Of a DNA stretch of 64,000 nucleotides, positions 52,448 to 61,062 are shown piece by piece. This DNA is from Pacificibacter maritimus. GTDB lineage: Bacteria > Pseudomonadota > Alphaproteobacteria > Rhodobacterales > Rhodobacteraceae. The notes under the pieces were generated by a model. The model ran no database searches and had not been told where the DNA came from. It saw nothing but the letters and a program-made list of their open reading frames with translations. The stretch lies in the NCBI RefSeq assembly GCF_003814915.1, contig NZ_RKQK01000001.1:698031-762030 (forward strand). Direction: 5' to 3'. The stretch's first letter is position 1; each line of letters opens with the position of its first letter. The translations under genes and the position numbers were made by a program.

Positions 52448-54379
52448 TTAATTCATTGTACTTGGGAGCCAAAGTGACAGGACTGGGAATGCGACCAAGA
52501 TAACGATTTTTACAAAGTCAGCGATCACAAAGGGCAGCACCCCACGCATGACAGTCCCGAGACCCTCCTCTGGATCAATGCTTTTGAGAATGAACAAGTT
52601 CATTCCAAATGGCGGCGTAATCATGCCTGTTTCAACCACAACAAGCATCAAAACGCCCCAAAACAGCATATCATAGCCCAAATCCAGAATAATCGGCGTC
52701 ACCACGGGCAAGGTTATGATCATCACGGCGAAACTATCCATAACTGACCCAAGGAGCAGGTAAATACAGATCAAGACCATCAGTATAACCACAGGTCGAG
52801 CATCAATGCTCGCGATCCATCCCGCAACAAGGTCGGGCGCGCCCGTCAGATTGACGCTAAAGGCAAAGATCAAGCCGCCAAAGACAAGCGCATAAATCAT
52901 TGCGACAGTCGTTGTGGTTTCTCCAAAAACAGACAAAAGACTTGCCCGCGTGAGCCGCCCGCGAAACAAGGCCAATGCAAAGGCCGCAACAGCGCCCACA
53001 GCTGCACTTTCTGTGACCGTAAACAGCCCCCCGTAGAGACCACCAATCACGATTGCGAACAGCCCCATGACAGGCAAGGCGGTGACAACTGCGTCCCAAA
53101 TTTCACGACCTGATGCGCCTGCGGATTTGGGGGCTGCCTCTGCATTAAGTGTTACAATGCAAAAGATAACTGCGAAATACAGCACCAAGGCAAGGATCGC
53201 TGGAAGCAATGCCGCAATAAACAGGGCGCCGATCGATTCTTGGGTGAGCAGAGCGAACAGAATGATGACGCCAGAAGGCGGCACCAAAGCCCCCAAGGTA
53301 CCGCCTGCTGCGACAGTGGCGGTGGACAGGGTTGGTGCATAGCCCAGCTTTTTCATTTCTGGCAAGGCCATGCGTCCAAATGTGGCCGAGGTCACAAGCG
53401 AGTTGCCCGAAACAGCGCCAAACCCTGCACAAGCTGCAACCGTTGCATAGGCAAGCCCTCCGCGAAAGCGCCCTAAAAGCGCATCCCCCAGACGGAACAG
53501 ATCAGACGAGATGCCCGAGATAACGGCAAAGGCGCCCATGATCAAAAACAATGGCAAAGTCGCGACCTGCGGGTTCAGCAAAAAGGTAATCGCTTCGCTG
53601 GTCATCGTGTCGACAGAGGCCGCTCCGCCGACAACTGGCATGGCTCCGACAACGCCCAACCCTGCGGTCACGGTTGCCAATGGCAATTGGGCAAAGACAC
53701 CGAGCCACAACAGGGCAAATCCGCACAACACGGCCGCGCTCGGATGCAGCAAAACAAAGTTCGTCACAGCCCCCATATTGGTGGCCATAAGAAAGCTCAG
53801 CATGCCCATGCTCACCGCCAAAATAGTTAAAAGTGCAATCACTGCGAGATGGGTTTTGCGCCCTTCCCGCCCGATGGCGCGGGCTTGTTGGACCGCGACA
53901 TAGATAGCCGTTATTTGCACAAGAGCGCCTGCAAACATCGCCAATGCAACAGCGAAGTAAACGGGATGCAGCGGCAACCGCAAGAGCATTGTAAAGCTGC
54001 CCTGCGCCACTTTTTGCAGCCCAATGCCCCATGCGCTGACCCCGATCACACCGAAGAACACAAGCAATGAAACCGCGCTGATCACATTCAACCATGCATT
54101 CACACGGGGGGATGTCAGATGGGCCAGCAGATCAAGTCGCAGGTTCACATTATACGCGGCCCCCGCGGGAATTGTCGCCGCAACAGCGATGGCGAAGACG
54201 ATGGATAATATTTCGTTCAAGGCAAAGATGGATTGCCCAAGGAGCCAACGCATAAGCACATCGACCACAATCGTCATCGCACCAAGCAAAACACTAGCGA
54301 TTGCGAGGATCGATATAACCCCAGTGACCCTGCGTGCGCGCTGCGCGACCACAGGGACAGACTGTGACGATGCAAACAT
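52448..54379 (-). CDS. TRAP transporter, fused small and large permease (DctQM)
   Basis: 643 residues from the ATG at 54379, which has GGAGAAG before it; an ATG at 54394 is in frame. The first four helices (to about residue 165) are DctQ-like, with LRWLLGQSIFALNEIL-type features. The rest is DctM, showing GGAASVDTMTSEAITFLLNP, FGAVSGNSLVTSATFGRMALPEM, GALVPPSGVIILFALLT and GMITPPFGMNLFIL. Imports substrates by Na+ gradient with the DctP protein encoded at 57959. A palindrome in its promoter matches one near the TetR/GH3 promoter. Confidence 0.93.
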   Translation of the reverse strand: MFASSQSVPVVAQRARRVTGVISILAIASVLLGAMTIVVDVLMRWLLGQSIFALNEILSIVFAIAVAATIPAGAAYNVNLRLDLLAHLTSPRVNAWLNVISAVSLLVFFGVIGVSAWGIGLQKVAQGSFTMLLRLPLHPVYFAVALAMFAGALVQITAIYVAVQQARAIGREGRKTHLAVIALLTILAVSMGMLSFLMATNMGAVTNFVLLHPSAAVLCGFALLWLGVFAQLPLATVTAGLGVVGAMPVVGGAASVDTMTSEAITFLLNPQVATLPLFLIMGAFAVISGISSDLFRLGDALLGRFRGGLAYATVAACAGFGAVSGNSLVTSATFGRMALPEMKKLGYAPTLSTATVAAGGTLGALVPPSGVIILFALLTQESIGALFIAALLPAILALVLYFAVIFCIVTLNAEAAPKSAGASGREIWDAVVTALPVMGLFAIVIGGLYGGLFTVTESAAVGAVAAFALALFRGRLTRASLLSVFGETTTTVAMIYALVFGGLIFAFSVNLTGAPDLVAGWIASIDARPVVILMVLICIYLLLGSVMDSFAVMIITLPVVTPIILDLGYDMLFWGVLMLVVVETGMITPPFGMNLFILKSIDPEEGLGTVMRGVLPFVIADFVKIVILVAFPVLSLWLPSTMN

Positions 54380-54403
54380 GTTTACTTCTCCCATTTAATT
54401 AGA

Positions 54404-54421
54404 TTACCAACTTATAGGTAA
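54404..54421. promoter_or_regulatory. Candidate TetR operator, site 1
   Basis: TTACCAACTTATAGGTAA, core ACCAACTTATAGGT at 54406-54419, followed by AATTAAT. Differs from site 2 at 56077 in only three of 25 bases. It lies in the spacer between the divergent TRAP permease and esterase genes. Confidence 0.65.
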
Positions 54422-54497
54422 ATTAATATTTGACGCAACAAATATGTGCATCTGCGGACTCTGCGCAGGCGCCATGACGTAGAAACGGACCCTGCAC

Positions 54498-55328
54498 GTG
54501 ACGAAATCAAAAGACGAAACACCGCGCGACGCGCGCCCGAAAATGGCAGTGCCGCAAGCTACAAAAGCCCCCGATCTTGAGAAGATCACGCTTGGCGAAG
54601 ACCAAGGCTCAGGCCAGATATGGGAAACCTTTATGGGGAACTTGATTGCCCGAAATGTGCAAACGGCGATCTTGTATCCGTTTCGTCCGCCACAAGATAA
54701 AGACAACGGAAAATCAGTCATCGTCTTGCCGGGTGGAGGATACAAATTCCTCTCGATGGAGCATGAGGGATTTAAGGCTGCACGCGCCCTTTGCGACCTA
54801 GGGTTCACCGCCTATGTCCTCGCTTATCGCACGGTGCCGACCGCTGTGTCATCCGATGCCTTTTTTGAGGATATGGTTGCGGGTTTCAAATTGCTTGGCA
54901 GTACGCCACCACCAGAAAACCCACTGGCAGTCACGGATCTGGACCATGCGATTGCAGCTGTGCGCGGATTAAACCGCAGCGCGCCCATTGGGGTTCTTGG
55001 CTTTTCTGCAGGGGCGCGTACGGCCATTCGTTGGCTTGAGCAATGCAGCTCAGACGCCGCCATTGAACAAGTGGCTTTGATCTATCCAGCTATGGCGAAA
55101 ATGCAAAACGTGGCGATTTCGCCAGACATTTTCGTCGCCATCGCGCAGGACGACCCTGTTTTTAAAGCCCATAGATTTGCGCTTATTGACGGATTGCTGA
55201 ACGCAGGTATCAGCGTCGACTTTCATCTGTTCGATAAAGGTGGGCACGGCTTTGGCATGTCCTCAACTGGCACCACCGCAAGCGCTTGGTTTGAGGCCTA
55301 TCAAAACTGGCTTTCGACACGTCCCTAA
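54498..55328 (+). CDS. Alpha/beta hydrolase, acetyl-esterase type
   Basis: 276 residues from a GTG at 54498; an ATG at 54543 is a possible later start. No signal peptide. Esterase features: SVIVLPGGGYKFLSMEHEG with the HGGG-like oxyanion hole, serine nucleophile in LGFSAGARTA, DDPVF with the Asp and GGHGFGM with the His. This order resembles BD-FAE/acetylxylan-esterase-like enzymes that act on acylated sugars. It is divergent from the TRAP permease and convergent with TetR, 16 bases apart. Probably part of the same regulon. Confidence 0.85.
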   Translation: MTKSKDETPRDARPKMAVPQATKAPDLEKITLGEDQGSGQIWETFMGNLIARNVQTAILYPFRPPQDKDNGKSVIVLPGGGYKFLSMEHEGFKAARALCDLGFTAYVLAYRTVPTAVSSDAFFEDMVAGFKLLGSTPPPENPLAVTDLDHAIAAVRGLNRSAPIGVLGFSAGARTAIRWLEQCSSDAAIEQVALIYPAMAKMQNVAISPDIFVAIAQDDPVFKAHRFALIDGLLNAGISVDFHLFDKGGHGFGMSSTGTTASAWFEAYQNWLSTRP

Positions 55329-55344
55329 AAGGGTGCCGCCCCCG

Positions 55345-55962
55345 TCATGGGACCAAAAGCCGTTGTTTTGTTTGCTCAAGAAAGACGTCAAAAATAGACT
55401 TGGCCCGACAGGTGTCAGGCATGCGGGTCCACCAAAGCTGCAAGCCCTCCATCATCGCAAGGATCGAGATTGCTTCGTCTTGACAATCGACATCACTGCG
55501 GATGATGCCTTGGCGTTGCAAACTGCTTAGATCTGTAGACAGCGATGACAGGATTTTCTCGTTCCTCAGCTTGAACCACGCGTGGGCGGGATGCGTATCT
55601 GACTGTGCCTCGGCTGAGAGCATTCTGAAAAGCTGTGTCATTTGCGCCCCGACAGTCAAATCACGCGCCATAAGCTGTGCCAGCGTTTCGAAAATCTTAT
55701 GCGGATCACGATCAGGGTTTTGGCTGAACATCTCAGCGTCACGATCTTCGAGAACGGCCAAAAGCAAGCCAATTTTGCTTGGGAAATAGTGGGTCAGACC
55801 TGGAAGTGTCATGCCCACCGCAGTGGCGACGGACGCAAATGAGGTTTTATTGAATCCCTGCATTGCGAACAGCTTCGCAGCTTCTGACAGGATGCGCGCA
55901 ATCTTTGCATCGGCGTCATCTGCGCGGGGGCGCCCACGTGCTCTTTTTGATTGCGATGCCAT
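55345..55962 (-). CDS. TetR/AcrR-family transcriptional regulator
   Basis: 205 residues. The N-terminal HTH reads KIARILSEAAKLFAMQGFNKTSFASVATAVGMTLPGLTHYFPSKIGLLLAVL, a textbook TetR DNA-binding region. An effector domain of about 150 residues follows. Its 196-base spacer to the divergent GH3 gene contains the palindrome at 56077, and the same motif lies upstream of the TRAP permease. Local control of both promoters is the simplest reading. The basic N-terminal leader SKRARGRPRADD may add DNA contacts. Confidence 0.92.
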   Translation of the reverse strand: MASQSKRARGRPRADDADAKIARILSEAAKLFAMQGFNKTSFASVATAVGMTLPGLTHYFPSKIGLLLAVLEDRDAEMFSQNPDRDPHKIFETLAQLMARDLTVGAQMTQLFRMLSAEAQSDTHPAHAWFKLRNEKILSSLSTDLSSLQRQGIIRSDVDCQDEAISILAMMEGLQLWWTRMPDTCRAKSIFDVFLEQTKQRLLVP

Positions 55963-56074
55963 GTCTGCCCGTTCCCTTGCTGTCGTTTCAAGAGTTTATC
56001 ATCAAACGTCGCTGCACATCCAGAGCGATTCAGAGGTTTCGCCGAAGAGCTTCAAAACGGGTCTTGTATTTAAA

Positions 56075-56092
56075 TTACCTACTGATAGGTTA
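56075..56092. promoter_or_regulatory. Candidate TetR operator, site 2
   Basis: TTACCTACTGATAGGTTA, core ACCTACTGATAGGT at 56077-56090, followed by AATTAAT. It lies in the divergent TetR/GH3 spacer, 113 bases from the TetR start and 67 from the GH3 start. Confidence 0.65.
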
Positions 56093-56158
56093 ATTAATTA
56101 TCACAACTTGAGACGCCCCATTATGTGAGCGGCTTTGACACATTCAGAAAGGCACTTC

Positions 56159-57859
56159 ATGCACGACACCCTCATCGCAGGTTTTGCACAGCCACCATTC
56201 TCGCTAGATCAATCCGCGCAAAAATGGGTGACAGACACGTTCGAAACCTTGCAGAACGTCCAAAAGGCACGGTTGTTGTTCTCGCAAATGACGATGGGCC
56301 CAGTGCTTGATCTTGAAGAACTCGCCGCCGTACAGCCAGGGTTCATTACCCGTATGGGCAGCGGAGAGGCCGAAGATGAGTTGCAGCAACTTGAGAAACT
56401 GAATGCGCTCTTGGATATCCCTGTTGGCTATTGCGCTGATCTCGAAGGGTCGATGACCGTCCAAAGCGGATCAACGCCTGCACCCAACCCTATGGCGCTG
56501 GCTGCTGCGAACGATCCCGCGCTGACAAAAAGGGCTGTGCGCGCTTTGGCCAGTGAGGCACGCGGCTTCGGTATCCGCTGGAGTTTCACCCCTGCGATTG
56601 ATCTGAACATTGCGTTTCGCTCTGCCGTTGTTGGCACCCGCAGCTACGGATCAGATCAAGAGACGGTCCAAGCCCAAGGCTTGGCGACACTTGCGGGGCT
56701 GACAGAAGCAGGCATTGCCGCCACCGTGAAACACTGGCCAGGCGAGGCAACAGACCAGCGTGACCAGCACCTTGTTACAACGATCAACGATCTTAGCTTT
56801 GCCGACTGGCAAGCCTCTTTTGGCACCATGTACCGCGCGGCGATTGATGCAGGCGCAATGACTGTGATGTCCGCGCATATCGCCTTGCCGTCCTATATGA
56901 AGGATGTGGTCGGCGTGTCAGGGCCAGAGGCCTTTTTGCCAGCATCACTCAATGTCCACTTGAACGAAGGCCTGCTGCGCGACACGTTGGGATTTAAAGG
57001 TCTGATCGTATCGGACGCGACCCCGATGGCTGGCATGTCTGGGGTATACCCGCGCAGCGAACTGGTGGTGAACGCGTTGATGGCAGGCTGTGATGTGCTT
57101 CTTGGCGCACAGGGGCTGGAACAAGATGCCGATTTTATTCTTGCTGGTTTGGCCGATGGTCGCGTCACCCAAGACCGTTTGGACACTGCGATTTTGCGTC
57201 AGCTTGCGATGAAGGCAGCGCTTGGGTTGCACATCCGGCCCAATGCAGGTGCGCCCGAACAGATCGACACCCAACCCATTCACGAGGTGATGAAAAAGGC
57301 GCCCACACTGGTCAAGGCCCGTGACGGCCTGCTTCCGATCACACCTGAGCGTTATAAGCGGATCTACGTGGTCTCACGCGGGGTCGGGTTTCCGCCCGCA
57401 TCCTCCACAGAGCCCCTGCCCCTCGCCTTCAAAGGCATGATGAAAGAGGCTGGCTTTGAGGTTGTTGAACACATATGGGGCACGCCCGTCGATCCAACAG
57501 GATGCGATCTGTTGCTTTATGTTTACGCGGAAGAAACCTTGTTAACGCGTGGCACGATCACCAATGAATGGGGCGCGATGAACGGCAATTTCGTATCCGC
57601 CATGTCACGCCATTGGCACGATACGCCGACATTTATGATTTCGTTTGGCTGGCCCTATCACATGTACGAAGCCCCTGGCGTTTGGGGCTATGCCAACGCC
57701 TACATGAGCCATCCAGCCATGCAATCGATTATGCTCGACGCGATGATGGGCAAGCAGGCGTTTGAAGGCACCTCGCCCATCGATCCGTTTTGCGGAATCG
57801 ATCCCGACTATTTCGATTTGCCCATTGGCAATAGAAAACATGCGAAATCAAGACTTTAG
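56159..57859 (+). CDS. Glycoside hydrolase family 3
   Basis: 566 residues from the ATG at 56159 (AAAGG upstream; a TTG at 56135 is unlikely). No signal peptide, so the enzyme is cytoplasmic. The TIM barrel shows Lys191-His192 (VKHWPGEATDQRDQH) and the nucleophile Asp286 in GLIVSDATPM, and is followed by a second alpha/beta domain. The KH-x-D-H arrangement and the SDA context resemble beta-N-acetylhexosaminidase/beta-glucosidase-like members, but specificity cannot be read from sequence. It precedes the DctP gene by 100 bases on the same strand: imported substrate would meet it in the cytosol. Confidence 0.88.
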   Translation: MHDTLIAGFAQPPFSLDQSAQKWVTDTFETLQNVQKARLLFSQMTMGPVLDLEELAAVQPGFITRMGSGEAEDELQQLEKLNALLDIPVGYCADLEGSMTVQSGSTPAPNPMALAAANDPALTKRAVRALASEARGFGIRWSFTPAIDLNIAFRSAVVGTRSYGSDQETVQAQGLATLAGLTEAGIAATVKHWPGEATDQRDQHLVTTINDLSFADWQASFGTMYRAAIDAGAMTVMSAHIALPSYMKDVVGVSGPEAFLPASLNVHLNEGLLRDTLGFKGLIVSDATPMAGMSGVYPRSELVVNALMAGCDVLLGAQGLEQDADFILAGLADGRVTQDRLDTAILRQLAMKAALGLHIRPNAGAPEQIDTQPIHEVMKKAPTLVKARDGLLPITPERYKRIYVVSRGVGFPPASSTEPLPLAFKGMMKEAGFEVVEHIWGTPVDPTGCDLLLYVYAEETLLTRGTITNEWGAMNGNFVSAMSRHWHDTPTFMISFGWPYHMYEAPGVWGYANAYMSHPAMQSIMLDAMMGKQAFEGTSPIDPFCGIDPDYFDLPIGNRKHAKSRL

Positions 57860-57870
57860 AAACGAAGGCC

Positions 57871-57894
57871 ATGGCCCAAAAGCTTGCGGGCCAT
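57871..57894 (+). promoter_or_regulatory. Hairpin between GH3 and dctP genes
   Basis: ATGGCCC and GGGCCAT form a seven-pair stem around a 10-base loop in the 99-base spacer, with no T tract. It could stabilise the upstream or downstream mRNA segment, as is common where a binding protein must be made in excess. Confidence 0.4.
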
Positions 57895-57958
57895 GCCATC
57901 CACCAGCCGGACATAAAAACAACGATCTGGCCATTTAAACCGCACTTGGGAGGAAACC

Positions 57959-58969
57959 ATGCGATCCGAGATGAAACTGACGACCTTAGCGGCTTTGACA
58001 GCGCTCACAACAACCACAGCAACCGCAGAAACGCTGATTTTTGGGACAGGAAACCCCGCTGGCGGCGTCGCGAATGAATACCTGTTGCAACCTTGGATCG
58101 ACAAGGTTCAAGCGGAAAGTGGTGATGCGCTGACACTTGTGCAGCGTGACGGCCCTGCGCTTGTCAATTCCGTGAATGCGCCTGAACGCGTTGCCAATAA
58201 CATTGTTCAAATCTCATGGACGATGACTGTGTTTGATCCGGGCCGTTTTACCAAATCACTTGTGGCCACCACCCCGTTTTTCGATGTCTCTGCTTCAGCG
58301 GCTACGGGCGTGTTCTGCCAGATGTACGAAGAAGGTCTGTTTGGCGACGAATACGATGCATTCCAACCGCTGTATTTCATCCCCTTCCCACAGAACTATA
58401 TCCACACCAAAGAAGGCCCGCTCAACTCTCTTGAGGATCTCGCTGGCAAAAAAATTATGGTCGAAAGCCCACCTGCGGCTGAACTGATCGGTGGGTTTGG
58501 CGCGACACCTCTTTCAATCAACCTATTGGATCAATATCAGGCGCTGCAACGCAACACGGCTGACGGCACTGTTATTACTTACACAGCACTTCCAGCGTTC
58601 AAACTGGACGAAGTGACAAACTACCACCTTGAGTTCCCGCTTGGCAGTGCCATGGGCATGGTCTTCATGGATAAGGCGCGCTACGACGCCTTGTCGGATG
58701 AAGCAAAAGCCGTGCTTGACGCCAATTCGGGCTGTGACGTCAGCCGCGAAGCGGGCGCACGTGTTGATGAATGGGCCGACAGCGTTCGCGTATCGCTTGA
58801 AGATGCAGGACACAGCGTGGTTGCAACCCCAGCGGAAGACGTAGCAGCGCTTCGCGAAAAATTCTTGCAGCCAAGCGTTGAAATGTTTGCGCAATTTGTT
58901 GAAGGCGGCGCACCTATCATCGAACGTTGGGTTGAGCTGAGCATGGAAGCGGAAGCCGCTGAAAAGTAA
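57959..58969 (+). CDS. TRAP transporter substrate-binding protein (DctP family)
   Basis: 336 residues. GGGAGGAAACC precedes the ATG; a signal peptide covers residues 1-23 (cut before ETLIFG). DctP fold landmarks: DLAGKKIMVESPPAAELIGGFGATPLSIN, then WEFTYYPS-type middle replaced by LDEVTNYHLEFPLGSAMGMVFM. In carboxylate-binding relatives such as SiaP the first landmark holds an Arg that binds the substrate carboxylate; here the position is Met167. The ligand may therefore be uncharged. Partner of the DctQM permease at 52448. Confidence 0.9.
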   Translation: MRSEMKLTTLAALTALTTTTATAETLIFGTGNPAGGVANEYLLQPWIDKVQAESGDALTLVQRDGPALVNSVNAPERVANNIVQISWTMTVFDPGRFTKSLVATTPFFDVSASAATGVFCQMYEEGLFGDEYDAFQPLYFIPFPQNYIHTKEGPLNSLEDLAGKKIMVESPPAAELIGGFGATPLSINLLDQYQALQRNTADGTVITYTALPAFKLDEVTNYHLEFPLGSAMGMVFMDKARYDALSDEAKAVLDANSGCDVSREAGARVDEWADSVRVSLEDAGHSVVATPAEDVAALREKFLQPSVEMFAQFVEGGAPIIERWVELSMEAEAAEK

Positions 58970-58981
58970 GACCATTACAAC

Positions 58982-59021
58982 AGCCAAAAGCCGGTGGGAT
59001 GATACGCACCGGCTCTTGGCT
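58982..59021 (+). terminator. Terminator-like hairpin after dctP
   Basis: AGCCAAAAGCCGGTG (58982-58996) pairs with CACCGGCTCTTGGCT (59007-59021), 14 of 15 positions matched. No T tract follows, so it may stabilise the mRNA end or work with Rho. Confidence 0.6.
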
Positions 59022-59451
59022 CCGCGATATCTGTCATGGGGCAACAAGATGTCCAAATCTAAAACCGATTTATGGACAAGCGGGATCATTGGGCGCAGGC
59101 TTCCCAGCAGGCGACATGATGCAATCTCCAAACCACAGTGCGCCTGCATTGCCTTTTGGCACGCACAGTACTCAGAAAGCACAAAGCGCGCCTATTGATC
59201 AGCTAAAGCATCCCAGTGTGGCGCCCAATAGGCCGAGGCCTCCCCAACTCATCCCTTACGCCTCAGGCGCTTTATGGTTTTTACAAATCAGTGGTCTTTT
59301 AATCCCTGTCCCGTATCGGTCCAATTCACTAAGACGTGTTGTGTCAACAAGTGACTTAGATGTTCAAAAATTGTACATTTGCGCAATCACCCGACGGAAA
59401 CTTGGGGGTCGCACGTTGAACCTATACTTGAAACGACCAAAGAGCATCTCA
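59022..59451. other. 430-base spacer before the dioxygenase gene
   Basis: I see no conserved coding frame, RNA or repeat here. An open frame running through it into the dioxygenase has no protein-like conserved segment before the Tat signal. Confidence 0.4.
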
Positions 59452-60087
59452 ATGACCAATTCTAATTTCACGCGTCGTGGTATCCTTGCTTGGGCCCTAG
59501 GCGCTTTGGGCCTGTCGGCTGCTGGACGCTCAGCACTTGCAGCCGCACCTACGCCATCCGCAACCGAAGGCCCCTTTTACCCCACTCAGCCCATGCGCAG
59601 GGCTGATGTCGACAATGATTTGGTTAAGATCATGGGTAAGGTTCATGAAGCTGGTGGCGAGGTTTTTACACTTAGAGGCCGCGTGATGGATGCAGATGGC
59701 CAACCGCTCAACGGCATGCGGATCGAGATTTGGCAATGCGACATGAACGGTAAATATCTGCACCCTGGAGACAGTCAAAACATCGACTTTGATGCGGCTT
59801 TTCAAGGCTTCGGCCATGACATCACTGGCACGGATGGGTCTTACGAATTTCGCACAATTAAGCCTGTGACCTACCCTGGCCGCACGCCTCACATACACGT
59901 CAAGGTCTTTGACGGCGAGACAGAAATCTTGACCAGTCAGTTCTATATCGACGGGCATCCAGCAAACGATCGTGACCGAATTTTTGGCAGGCTTTCACAA
60001 AGCGAAGCGAAAGCTGTGTCGATGGTTTTCACCCAAGTTGAAGATCGAACAGAAGCGCAAGTCGATGTTATCCTGCCCACTGCCTAA
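59452..60087 (+). CDS. Tat-exported intradiol ring-cleavage dioxygenase
   Basis: 211 residues. Start MTNSNFTRRGILAWALGALGL is a Tat signal (Arg8-Arg9), cut around residue 30. The domain matches protocatechuate/hydroxyquinol intradiol dioxygenases: EGPFYP at 39-44 and a likely Fe(III) ligand set Tyr102, Tyr141, His147 and His149 in YPGRTPHIHV. A conserved Arg144 is also present. Cytosolic family members cleave catechols to muconates; exported ones have been linked to extracytoplasmic aromatics. The gene stands alone, convergent with an esterase-like hydrolase. Confidence 0.87.
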   Translation: MTNSNFTRRGILAWALGALGLSAAGRSALAAAPTPSATEGPFYPTQPMRRADVDNDLVKIMGKVHEAGGEVFTLRGRVMDADGQPLNGMRIEIWQCDMNGKYLHPGDSQNIDFDAAFQGFGHDITGTDGSYEFRTIKPVTYPGRTPHIHVKVFDGETEILTSQFYIDGHPANDRDRIFGRLSQSEAKAVSMVFTQVEDRTEAQVDVILPTA

Positions 60088-60138
60088 GGCGGCTCAGGGG
60101 GCACGAAATCAGAATTTGACAACGATAAAAAACAGCAC

Positions 60139-60164
60139 GCGTCCCTTTTCAGTGAAAGGGACGC
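60139..60164. terminator. Bidirectional terminator between dioxygenase and hydrolase genes
   Basis: GCGTCCCTTT (60139-60148) and AAAGGGACGC (60155-60164) form a perfect 10-bp stem with a six-base loop. Confidence 0.8.
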
Positions 60165-60169
60165 CGCGC

Positions 60170-60931
60170 CTATTTCAACCCTGCGATATCAGCCACAGAG
60201 CGCTGCAATAACAATGTCCGCTCTGCAAGGCTGTTCCAACCATGGTCGGCATCAGCGTAGCGATATAGGGTTGCATTTTGATCCCAAATCTTCGCGTAGC
60301 GCTCAGCGTATTTCATAGGAACAACAGCATCAGCTGCGCCTTGGTGGATCTTTACAGGGCCTTGAAAGGCCTCCAACCCAGCAAAAGGGTCAAACGACTT
60401 GGCGGTTTGTACAAAGGGCAATCCAAGCGCCTGTCCATTGTGATCGAAAAGGCCAGTCTCATAGAGCGGGTCCAAGGATTTCCCCTGAATTTCGTTATTC
60501 TTGATATCATCGACAAAAACAGCCGCAGCCGCCCAGAGTGTCAGACTTGCGACATCACCTGCGCGTTGCGCCGCAAGGCAAGCGGTTTCCATCCCTCCAA
60601 GCGAGTGGCCCAAAAGATGAACCTGCCCTGCCCCCTCTGCCTTGATAAAATCCAGCATGGCGTTCAATTGCGCCAATTCATCAGGCACGGTGATATCCTG
60701 AAACCGCCCGTCGCTTTCGCCGTGTCCTAAACGGTCGAACGCATAGACGGTGCAACCCGCTTGCGTCAGGCCACGTGCCAGATCGACAAATGCGCGTCCC
60801 ACGCCTGTTCGTGTTACGCCGAAAGCATGGTTGATCAAAACGCGCGCCCCGCCAGAGTGCAAAGCAGGGTAACGCACGCCTGAAATGCGCTGGCCTTTGT
60901 GATCAAGATGGATGGCGGCCGGCTGTGACAT
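60170..60931 (-). CDS. Alpha/beta hydrolase, cinnamoyl/feruloyl-esterase-like
   Basis: 253 residues, no signal peptide. Fold landmarks: VLINHAFGVTRTG oxyanion region, FDRLGHGESDG, nucleophile Ser in LLGHSLGGMETA (about residue 110), Asp in GAADAVVP and His in ADADHGWN. The extended lid with VFVDDIKNNEIQGKSLDP recalls bacterial cinnamoyl esterases, which release ferulic and related acids from plant esters. The link to the aromatic dioxygenase next door is an inference from position only; the two are convergent. Confidence 0.8.
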   Translation of the reverse strand: MSQPAAIHLDHKGQRISGVRYPALHSGGARVLINHAFGVTRTGVGRAFVDLARGLTQAGCTVYAFDRLGHGESDGRFQDITVPDELAQLNAMLDFIKAEGAGQVHLLGHSLGGMETACLAAQRAGDVASLTLWAAAAVFVDDIKNNEIQGKSLDPLYETGLFDHNGQALGLPFVQTAKSFDPFAGLEAFQGPVKIHQGAADAVVPMKYAERYAKIWDQNATLYRYADADHGWNSLAERTLLLQRSVADIAGLK

Positions 60932-61062
60932 TGCAAAGCTCCGTGTTCAAGACATTTGGTAACCGATTTGACGGCAACCATTCTGCATGTGTTGTGACAG
61001 ATAGCCCGCAACATGGATTTTTAAAGACCCTCTCTGTCGCGCAAGGGGGAACAGTATGCGTG

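Noticed and set aside
58999-59451. N-terminal extension of the dioxygenase frame
   Set aside because: The extension would bury the Tat signal, starts inside the dctP terminator hairpin and shows no conserved block.
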